22,371 bases of DNA, taken from contig CAYMOG010000021.1 in the NCBI GenBank assembly GCA_964392065.1, positions 1-22,371 of the forward strand, in the 5' to 3' direction. Position 1 is the first letter of the stretch, and each line of letters starts with the position of its first letter. Source of the stretch: JASBZA01 sp964392065. GTDB taxonomy: Bacteria; Bacillota; Clostridia; Saccharofermentanales; Fastidiosipilaceae. The position numbers and the translations under genes were made by a program. The notes beneath the pieces are model-generated. The model had not been told where the DNA came from. It searched no databases and worked only from the letters and a program-made list of their open reading frames with translations. Of this stretch, positions 16,955 to 22,371 are shown one piece after another.

Positions 16955-17524
16955 ATGAAAAATAAGAAAATTTACTTCCTCGTAGAAGCCGCAGTGCTTG
17001 CTGCTCTATATGTTGTATTAACGGTGCTTGTTGCACCTATTGCGTTTGGTCCAGTGCAATTTCGCATTTCGGAAGCACTGATGTTGTTGCCGGCACTGAT
17101 GCCGGCATCACTGTTAGGCTTACCTCTGGGAGTGTTTCTAGCTAATTTGCTTTTCGGAGGTTTAGGATGGATAGATATTACCTTTGGTACGCTGGCTACC
17201 ATTCTGGTTGTAATCGTGACACGCTGGCTTGCTGTAAGATTTCAACTTACGCCTGAAACCTCGAAGCTTAGTAGTTCAAGCGCGCTATGGAAGAAACCTG
17301 GCCTCTATACGCTCCCTATTCCAGCGATACTTTTCAATGCCTTAATCGTTGGATCCTACTTACCAATCTTACTTCCAGAATTAAGAACAGAAAGTTCGAG
17401 TTTTGTAATGGTATTATTAGTTAGTATTTTGCAGTTGGCAGTATCAGAAGCTGTTGTTGTTTATGTCCTGGGTTTAGCCTTTTTCGTTGGGCTATTCCAT
17501 TACTTTAGTAAAAGGAGAACCTAA
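16955..17524 (+). CDS. queT: QueT family queuosine-precursor transporter
   Basis: A 189-residue membrane protein of the QueT (COG4708, DUF988) family, thought to be the substrate-binding S component of an ECF-type transporter for the queuosine precursor preQ1 or related deazapurines. The family signature is clear: FGPVQFRISEALMLLPAL (about 29-46), then GLPLGVFLANLLFGG and a DITFGTLATI stretch, with six or so hydrophobic segments. The start at 16955 lies seven bases after TAGGAG; an in-frame ATG at 16883 would run through the structured leader and is rejected. No ECF energising module (EcfA, EcfA', EcfT) is nearby, as is normal for group II S components. Its stop codon is immediately followed by the TTG start of the methyltransferase gene. 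Confidence 0.88.
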   Translation: MKNKKIYFLVEAAVLAALYVVLTVLVAPIAFGPVQFRISEALMLLPALMPASLLGLPLGVFLANLLFGGLGWIDITFGTLATILVVIVTRWLAVRFQLTPETSKLSSSSALWKKPGLYTLPIPAILFNALIVGSYLPILLPELRTESSSFVMVLLVSILQLAVSEAVVVYVLGLAFFVGLFHYFSKRRT

Positions 17525-18157
17525 TTGTCCCATTATTTTTCTGAAAACGCAGCATTAGAAGATGAGGAGATTCAAATTCCCTATCGTTTTCATGGAAGAG
17601 ATTTTCTATTTTTTTCAAATTCTGGTGTGTTTTCCAAAAATCATATAGACTTAGCCTCTGACTTATTGCTGGAGACTTTTCATAGAGATATGGAGAAGCT
17701 AAAAGCTGAAGATTTAGCCACGTATCGCCTCTTAAGCTCAGGGGAAGCCTTAGATATGGGCTGTGGTTATGGTGTCCTAGGTATTGTAGGGAAGAGACTC
17801 TATCCAGGTACCACTTGGACTTTTGCCGATGTAAATGAAAGAGCCCTTGCGCTCACCACGAAGAATCTCCAAGAAAATGGTGTATATGGCGCACGTGTAG
17901 TCAAATCCCAGGGGTTCGCTTCGCTTGATCAAAGCTACTCACTCATTATTTCTAATCCTCCAATTCGAATTGGCAAGGAAGCTCTCTATTCTATATTCTC
18001 TGAAATGAAGGAGCATTTAGTACCGGGTGGACGCGTGTATCTTGTGATTGGGAAGAAACAAGGCGCGAAATCTGCCCAAGATTTCTTAGGAACGGTATTT
18101 CAAAATTTAGAAGTCTTAGAGAAGAAAAAAGGTTTTTACATCCTAGTGTGTTCATAA
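17525..18157 (+). CDS. RsmC/YbxB-like class I SAM-dependent methyltransferase
   Basis: A 210-residue methyltransferase resembling B. subtilis YbxB and the C-terminal half of E. coli RsmC, which methylates guanine at the exocyclic N2 in 16S rRNA. The sequence shows the family's GVFS near the N-terminus (34-37), the SAM-binding motif I DMGCGYG (77-83) and the amino-methyltransferase motif NPP (144-146) followed by IRIGK. The start is TTG at 17525, directly after the queT stop TAA. AAGGAG at 17512-17517, inside the end of queT, lies seven bases upstream and strongly supports this unusual start. Zero spacing suggests translational coupling. The family makes rRNA the likely target; the exact base is not shown by sequence. 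Confidence 0.85.
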   Translation: MSHYFSENAALEDEEIQIPYRFHGRDFLFFSNSGVFSKNHIDLASDLLLETFHRDMEKLKAEDLATYRLLSSGEALDMGCGYGVLGIVGKRLYPGTTWTFADVNERALALTTKNLQENGVYGARVVKSQGFASLDQSYSLIISNPPIRIGKEALYSIFSEMKEHLVPGGRVYLVIGKKQGAKSAQDFLGTVFQNLEVLEKKKGFYILVCS

Positions 18158-18172
18158 ATATAGGAGACGCGT

Positions 18173-18664
18173 ATGAAAAGTCGATTGAAGGGAATGATTT
18201 GGGTCTGGGCTATTATGTTTTTCTTAGTTTCGTGTAAGCAAGGGGAAAGCAGACCCGATTATCTAGGGGATATTAATTATACGGCTCCAGTTGTACTATT
18301 AGAATATGTCCATAATGATGAAGGGGAGTTTCTCGAGTATAGAGAAGTACTAGATTTGGAGAAGCTTATAAATGGGACGCGTTTACCAATCGTTATTTGC
18401 TTACGTCAAATAAATGATCAAGCAGGACCCATTGTCATTCCGAAGATGGAAGAATGGACGGTAGAGTATAGGGATCGTGCCTTGTTTGTCTTCGCTGATA
18501 TCACATCAGACCAGAGTATATTAACCAGCTTCGAAGCCAACGTAACACCTACATTTCATCTGGTACAAGGCGGGGCAAAAATTATGTATGCGTCTTGGGA
18601 AGAACAAGGCGCTCTGGCACTTATGGAAGAAGCACTTGAAGCCAGGACACAGGGGGTAGAGTAA
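18173..18664 (+). CDS. Small thioredoxin-fold-like lipoprotein lacking CxxC
   Basis: I do not recognise a named family for this 163-residue protein. The N-terminus has basic residues, a hydrophobic stretch (8-19) and a lipobox FLVSC ending at C21, so it is predicted to be an outer-leaflet lipoprotein. The mature part looks like a thioredoxin fold: a strand LPIVICLRQ, an amphipathic helix, a strand ALFVFADIT, and a TPTFHLV segment (near 126-132) that resembles the cis-Pro loop. Where a redox protein would have CxxC there is RQINDQAG, and the only Cys besides the lipobox is the one in the IVICL strand. A catalytic disulfide role is therefore unlikely. It lies 15 bases after the methyltransferase and 2 bases before ispF, which suggests co-transcription but no clear functional link. 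Confidence 0.7.
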   Translation: MKSRLKGMIWVWAIMFFLVSCKQGESRPDYLGDINYTAPVVLLEYVHNDEGEFLEYREVLDLEKLINGTRLPIVICLRQINDQAGPIVIPKMEEWTVEYRDRALFVFADITSDQSILTSFEANVTPTFHLVQGGAKIMYASWEEQGALALMEEALEARTQGVE

Positions 18665-18666
18665 TC

Positions 18667-19167
18667 GTGAAATATCGTATGGGAATAGGACAAGATAGCC
18701 ACCGATTCGTGGCGGAAGATGTGGAAAAAGACTTAGTACTAGGTGGTTATACGTTGCCAGGAGAAATGGGTATGGAGGGCAATTCCGATGCCGATATACT
18801 TCTACATAGTTTGTGTAATGCAATTTCTTCAGTAACAGGCGTGATTATCCTAGGGAAAATAGCAGATCAAATGTGCGCAGCAGGCATTACGGATTCGTCT
18901 CGCTATTTAGAGAAAGCTCTAGAAACACTAGAAAACAATCCGGGTGAACGAAGATTTCGATTGGATTCTATTGCCTTTACTATAGAAGGGAAAAAACCTA
19001 AGTTATTAAAACATATCGAATCTATCAGACATAATATAGCAGACCTCTGCGGTCTGTCGATTCATGATGTGGGCATTACAGCCACAACAGGAGAAGGCTT
19101 GACAGATTTCGGCAAAGGATTAGGCCTACAAGCTTTTTGTTACATTACTTGTGTTGAAGAAGATTAA
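18667..19167 (+). CDS. ispF: 2-C-methyl-D-erythritol 2,4-cyclodiphosphate synthase, variant type
   Basis: A 166-residue IspF, which cyclises CDP-methylerythritol 2-phosphate in the non-mevalonate isoprenoid pathway. Metal ligands are present: D10 and H12 (GQDSHRF) and H47 (SDADILLH). The C-terminal TATTGEGLTDFG matches the ATTxE region of the family. The central part differs from the classical enzyme: GDIGxxFPD is replaced by VIILGKIADQM, and the acidic residue of GDIG is not in its usual place. This looks like the divergent clostridial type rather than decay. The start is a GTG two bases after the lipoprotein stop; GGGGGTAGAG just upstream serves as ribosome binding site. It is convergent with ispD, and the two stop codons overlap. 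An enzyme with altered specificity is the alternative to true IspF. Confidence 0.85.
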   Translation: MKYRMGIGQDSHRFVAEDVEKDLVLGGYTLPGEMGMEGNSDADILLHSLCNAISSVTGVIILGKIADQMCAAGITDSSRYLEKALETLENNPGERRFRLDSIAFTIEGKKPKLLKHIESIRHNIADLCGLSIHDVGITATTGEGLTDFGKGLGLQAFCYITCVEED

Positions 19168-19910
19168 AGTAACGTCCTTCTAGCCGACTCCAAATCTTCT
19201 GTTGTCGTTATCTTAATATTATCCTTCTCGCCAGGGAACAAATACACCTTAGTTCCTGCGTATTGCAAAATGGATACATCATCCGTAAACTCCAAATCAA
19301 GATTAGATTCTGAGTCCACTCTAGCATTGGCCTGAGCCAGTAAATCAAGTCTCGCACATTGCGGGGTTTGCATGTGATAGAGATGGTTTCTATCAACAGA
19401 TACGCCCAGAGGTTCATGAAAATTTTCTGCTCTTCTCAAGGTATCCTGCACTTGTATTCCGGGGCAAACGGCATCGTAACGTAGACACGCTTCATAGAGC
19501 GTTTGCCAAAGCTCCACCGAAGCGAAACAACGGGCACCATCATGGACCATAACGATGCTATTGGGTGACGCACCTGAATTCAGGAGACTCTTGATTCCAT
19601 TCGCTACAGAGGCCCTTCGATTCTGCCCTCCTAGGACATACTTAATAGGGAATCTATCATATTGTTGTTGAGGAAGATAACGCTTTAGGAGATGAGACAT
19701 TTCCGCTTGTTCCTCTTCGGCACAAATTATAAATAAGCCTCCTATTTTATCTTCTTCTTGCGTCTCGAAAAAAGATAGGATGGTTTCAATCGTATGGATG
19801 ATAATGGGCTTATCCTTTATCAGAAGGAGGAGTTTATTTATTCCTTTTCCCATACGTGTTCCTTTTCCTGCGGCAGCAAGCAGGACATAGATTTTATTAT
19901 TTAAAAGCAT
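19164..19910 (-). CDS. ispD: 2-C-methyl-D-erythritol 4-phosphate cytidylyltransferase
   Basis: A 248-residue nucleotidyltransferase of the IspD family, which couples CTP to methylerythritol phosphate in the non-mevalonate isoprenoid pathway. The CTP-binding loop AAAGKGTRMG (12-21) with K26 (INK) is followed by GGQNRRASVANG, VHDGARCF, DTLRR, a TPQ loop and the TDD motif. The C-terminus carries the expected GEKDNIKITTTEDL. Length is close to the family's 225-240, with a slightly longer loop near residues 47-56. Its start overlaps the end of radA by 10 bases, so translation is probably coupled. Its end overlaps the end of ispF by 4 bases on the opposite strand, with no terminator between. Related ribitol-5-phosphate cytidylyltransferases share the fold, but adjacency to ispF favours IspD. 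Confidence 0.9.
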   Translation of the reverse strand: MLLNNKIYVLLAAAGKGTRMGKGINKLLLLIKDKPIIIHTIETILSFFETQEEDKIGGLFIICAEEEQAEMSHLLKRYLPQQQYDRFPIKYVLGGQNRRASVANGIKSLLNSGASPNSIVMVHDGARCFASVELWQTLYEACLRYDAVCPGIQVQDTLRRAENFHEPLGVSVDRNHLYHMQTPQCARLDLLAQANARVDSESNLDLEFTDDVSILQYAGTKVYLFPGEKDNIKITTTEDLESARRTLL

Positions 19911-21298
19911 ATTTCTAATGCCTCCATAATAGTGTCGACATAGATAATGTCGTAGCTTGTGTTGCGTTTTAATTTATCGACTTCGCGCTTGACACTTCCA
20001 GGTAAAAAGATATGTTGAAATCCTAATGTTGAAGCTTCTCCCAAGCGTTCTTGTAAACGCGTAATGGGTCTAACTTCTCCCGTTAGGCCAACTTCTCCAC
20101 AGAAAAGCGTTTTTTCTCTTACAGGTAAATTTCTGTAACTGGAATAAATTGCGACAATAAGTGCAAGATCAGTAGCAGGATCGTCGGCTTTTAATCCCGA
20201 GACAATATTGATGAAGCAGTCGACAGCACTCAAGTTCACATCTAAGTTTTTTTGTAAGAGGGCTAATAGCATACTTACGCGATTTTTCGCAATGCCTTGT
20301 GACATGCGAATCGGGGAAGGATAGGGGCTTGCTGTTAAAAGGGCTTGGATTTCTACGACAAGAGGTCTACTACCCTCCATAATAATACTCAGAGCAGAGC
20401 CAGGTGCTTTTTGTGGCCTACTGGATAAGAGGGTTTCGGAAGCGTTTTGTACAGCGGTAAGCCCCCTTTCTCCCATTTCAAAAATGGCAATTTCATTGGT
20501 TCGCCCGAAGCGATTCTTAACGGCTCTTACTAAGCGAAGAGATGAGTATTTATCCCCTTCGAAGTACAAAACTGTATCGACCATGTGTTCTAGAACTCTA
20601 GGCCCTGCTAAATCACCGGTTTTGGTAACGTGACCTACTAATATTATGGTCGTTCCGAGTTTCTTCGCCAGACGCAAGAAACCGGCGGCAACATCACGTA
20701 TTTGATTCGGAGAACCCGGTGATGAGGTTGATTGCTCAGAATAAATCGTTTGAATAGAGTCTACGATACAAACACTAGGTTTAAGTTTTGAAATGATTAC
20801 TGCTAGTTTTTCGAAGATGATTTCGTTACTTAATTTCAGACCTTGACCTACTACCTCTAGCCGTTCGGCTCTCAGTTTTACTTGCTGTGGAGATTCCTCA
20901 CCACAAATATAGAGCACGGGTCTATCGGTTTTCGTTTTCGAAGCGGCCTGGAGAAGTAGCGTTGATTTCCCTATGCCAGGGTCCCCACCGACTAATACAA
21001 GGGAACCTGGTACAAAACCTCCACCTAAAACACGATCAAATTCTTGTATTCCCGAAGTGAAGTAGGTGGCTTGAGAACTATTCACTTCTGTTAAATCCAC
21101 TATAGGCGAAGCGTCTTCTTCGAACAACTGATCGAGCCAACCAGTACCTACGCCTGCCCCAGATCGCGAAGTGGATTTAGGCGTCTGAATTTTCTCCTCG
21201 AAACTATTCCAAGCTTGACAAGAAGGACAGCGCCCGAGCCAGCCAGAAGCTTCGTAACCACAAGCGGTGCAGTAATAGGACGTAGTTTTTTTAGCCAT
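19901..21298 (-). CDS. radA: DNA repair protein RadA
   Basis: A 465-residue RadA (Sms), a RecA-related ATPase that drives branch migration during recombinational repair. The N-terminal C4 zinc finger is C10, C13, C24 and C27. Walker A GGDPGIGKST spans 104-113 with K111. The RadA-specific KNRFG motif is at 260-264. The C-terminal third (about 290-465) is the Lon-protease-like domain with GLTGEVRP. Length is standard for the family. GGGAG precedes the ATG at a normal distance. It lies 38 bases downstream of exoA and overlaps ispD by 10 bases, so the three genes form a likely operon. In other Firmicutes radA is often found with clpC/disA and ispD/ispF; here the disA part is missing from the window. 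Confidence 0.95.
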   Translation of the reverse strand: MAKKTTSYYCTACGYEASGWLGRCPSCQAWNSFEEKIQTPKSTSRSGAGVGTGWLDQLFEEDASPIVDLTEVNSSQATYFTSGIQEFDRVLGGGFVPGSLVLVGGDPGIGKSTLLLQAASKTKTDRPVLYICGEESPQQVKLRAERLEVVGQGLKLSNEIIFEKLAVIISKLKPSVCIVDSIQTIYSEQSTSSPGSPNQIRDVAAGFLRLAKKLGTTIILVGHVTKTGDLAGPRVLEHMVDTVLYFEGDKYSSLRLVRAVKNRFGRTNEIAIFEMGERGLTAVQNASETLLSSRPQKAPGSALSIIMEGSRPLVVEIQALLTASPYPSPIRMSQGIAKNRVSMLLALLQKNLDVNLSAVDCFINIVSGLKADDPATDLALIVAIYSSYRNLPVREKTLFCGEVGLTGEVRPITRLQERLGEASTLGFQHIFLPGSVKREVDKLKRNTSYDIIYVDTIMEALEICF

Positions 21299-21336
21299 GG
21301 TTTTCTCCCTTGTTCTTGTTGTGTGCGTTTATACGT

Positions 21337-22095
21337 TTAAATATCGATTTCCAATAGTACTGGGCAGTGATCGGAACCCATTACTTGATCTAGAATCTCT
21401 GCCTCGACTAAGTTGTCCTGAAGACGATCAGATACAACGAAATAGTCAATACGCCAGCCTGCATTTCTATCCCTTGCTCTTGTTCTATAGGACCACCATG
21501 TGTAACGGTCTATAGCTTCTGGATTGAAGTAGCGGAAAGTGTCCGTAAAACCACGATTGAGAAGATTGGTGAAATGTGCCCGCTCTTCATCGGAAAACCC
21601 TGCGCTTAAGTGGTTAGTCTCAGGATTCTTCAGATCTATTTCTGTATGGGCGACATTTAGATCGCCACAAAGTATAATCGGCTTCATCTTATCTAAGAGC
21701 GATAAATAGTCTTGAAATGCTACTTCCCATGCTTCTCTATAGGGTAAACGTTTCAAGGCATTTTGGGAATTGGGTGTATACACAGTCACAAAGTAGAAAT
21801 CTGGATATTCTAGTGTGATGACTCGTCCTTCTTTGTCATGGTCTTCAATTCCAATACCATAGACTACATTAAGAGGTTCATGCTTGGTGAACACAGCCGT
21901 TCCAGAATAGCCTTTTTTCTCTGCATAGTTATAATATTCGTAATAGCCTGGTAAGTCCATTTCTTGCTGACCTTCTTGCATTTTAATTTCTTGTAAAGCT
22001 AAGAAGTCAGCGTCCATTTCCAGAAAAAACTCCATAAAATTTTTCTTCATAATTGCCCGTAAACCATTCACATTCCATGAGATCATACGTTTCAT
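21337..22095 (-). CDS. exoA: Exodeoxyribonuclease III / AP endonuclease (ExoA)
   Basis: A 252-residue ExoIII-family nuclease, which cuts DNA at abasic sites and trims blocked 3' ends in base excision repair. Active-site residues are all visible: N8 (SWNVNG), E36 (LQEIK), Y106 (VYTPN), D145 and N147 (GDLNVAH), and the D242-H243 pair (GSDHCP). The length matches the ExoA/Xth group. The start ATG is preceded by AAAGGTG at about eleven bases. A candidate promoter upstream on the same strand pairs TTCGCA (22160-22165) with TATAAT (22136-22141). It is probably the first gene of an exoA-radA-ispD operon. Confidence 0.95.
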   Translation of the reverse strand: MKRMISWNVNGLRAIMKKNFMEFFLEMDADFLALQEIKMQEGQQEMDLPGYYEYYNYAEKKGYSGTAVFTKHEPLNVVYGIGIEDHDKEGRVITLEYPDFYFVTVYTPNSQNALKRLPYREAWEVAFQDYLSLLDKMKPIILCGDLNVAHTEIDLKNPETNHLSAGFSDEERAHFTNLLNRGFTDTFRYFNPEAIDRYTWWSYRTRARDRNAGWRIDYFVVSDRLQDNLVEAEILDQVMGSDHCPVLLEIDI

Positions 22096-22135
22096 GTATA
22101 TTCTACACCTTTCATATTTCTAAATTATTGTATTA

Positions 22136-22165
22136 ATTATACGAGATAATGCGTGATTCTGCGAA
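22136..22165 (-). promoter_or_regulatory. exoA: Candidate promoter of the exoA-radA-ispD operon
   Basis: On the minus strand TTCGCA (22160-22165) is followed after 18 bases by a perfect TATAAT (22136-22141). The -35 matches four of six consensus bases. Transcription would start about 35 bases upstream of the exoA ATG. Confidence 0.45.
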
Positions 22166-22283
22166 TGGCTCTGAAATTATATAATATTAAATATAATAAA
22201 TAATATGAACATAAAACTAAACATTTTCTCTGTTTGTTTTTATTTTCAATGTATATAGTTAAGAATATTCATAATTACAGGCA

Positions 22284-22371
22284 TATAATTATTGATATAG
22301 AAGGGGGATTAATTCCCAATTGGAATCGTATAACCAGATTCTTCTAGGTAACGAAAATGAAAAATTATTCG
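22284..22371 (+). CDS. Possible start of a gene running off the right edge
   Basis: A TATAAT at 22284-22289 and an AGGGGG at 22302-22307 precede a TTG at 22320, from which 17 codons stay open to the end of the window (reading ESYNQILLGNENEKLF after the start). The spacing from AGGGGG to TTG is long (12 bases), and there is no good -35. Upstream, 22166-22280 is very AT-rich and holds nothing else I can support. The coding call applies to 22320-22371; the element before it is the putative promoter and ribosome binding site. Too short to name. Confidence 0.3.

Noticed and set aside
22303..22317. GGGATTAATTCCC as a terminator or operator
   Set aside because: Only a 4-base stem with no following T-run; too weak to call.
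1..22371. Mobile elements, prophage genes, CRISPR arrays, toxin-antitoxin or other defence systems
   Set aside because: No transposase, integrase, phage protein, direct-repeat array or defence-type gene pair is present; SNF2 and HelD have intact housekeeping-type architecture with no nuclease or methylase partner that would suggest a defence island.

Overview
The window looks like chromosomal DNA of a low-GC Gram-positive bacterium (Bacillota), probably a Clostridia-type lineage. The reasons are the AT-rich composition, strong AGGAGG-like ribosome binding sites, a FemABX-type peptidoglycan aminoacyltransferase, a YlmH-type S4 protein, SWIM-SNF2 and HelD-type ATPases, a QueT transporter and a non-mevalonate isoprenoid pathway with a divergent IspF. 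I cannot assign genus or species. I see no tRNA, rRNA, insertion sequence, CRISPR array or prophage gene. It reads as stable core/housekeeping DNA with 19 complete genes and one possible gene start at the right edge. No gene-free stretch exceeds 300 bases; the longest are 1-215 and 22096-22371.

Left part (1-5672): a FemX-like gene behind a near-consensus promoter converges on a ZIP metal transporter. Next come DNA polymerase IV (dinB) and a stress-type short-chain dehydrogenase whose catalytic Lys is replaced by Asn. A bidirectional hairpin terminator at 4576-4601 separates that gene from an oppositely oriented LacI-family regulator.

Central part (5822-19167): a long run of co-directional genes. 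These are ylmH-like, a GNAT acetyltransferase, a SWIM/AT-hook/SNF2 ATPase, a HelD-like helicase, a two-gene ThrE-type exporter, a cytoplasmic GH20 hexosaminidase, queT behind a structured leader (candidate preQ1 riboswitch), an RsmC/YbxB-like methyltransferase, a small thioredoxin-like lipoprotein without a CxxC, and ispF. Gaps are mostly 0-15 bases inside SNF2-helD-thrE and queT-methyltransferase-lipoprotein-ispF, so there are probably two or three operons.

Right part (19164-22095, minus strand): exoA, radA and ispD form a repair/isoprenoid operon that runs tail-to-tail into ispF, with overlapping stop codons. The right edge is AT-rich and may hold the beginning of another gene.

The points most worth a second look are the queT leader RNA, the SDR with YxxxN in place of YxxxK, the variant IspF and its convergent overlap with ispD, the SNF2 protein with SWIM plus AT-hook next to HelD, and the complete absence of TGA stops among the 19 genes. 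I did not find a convincing new multi-gene system.
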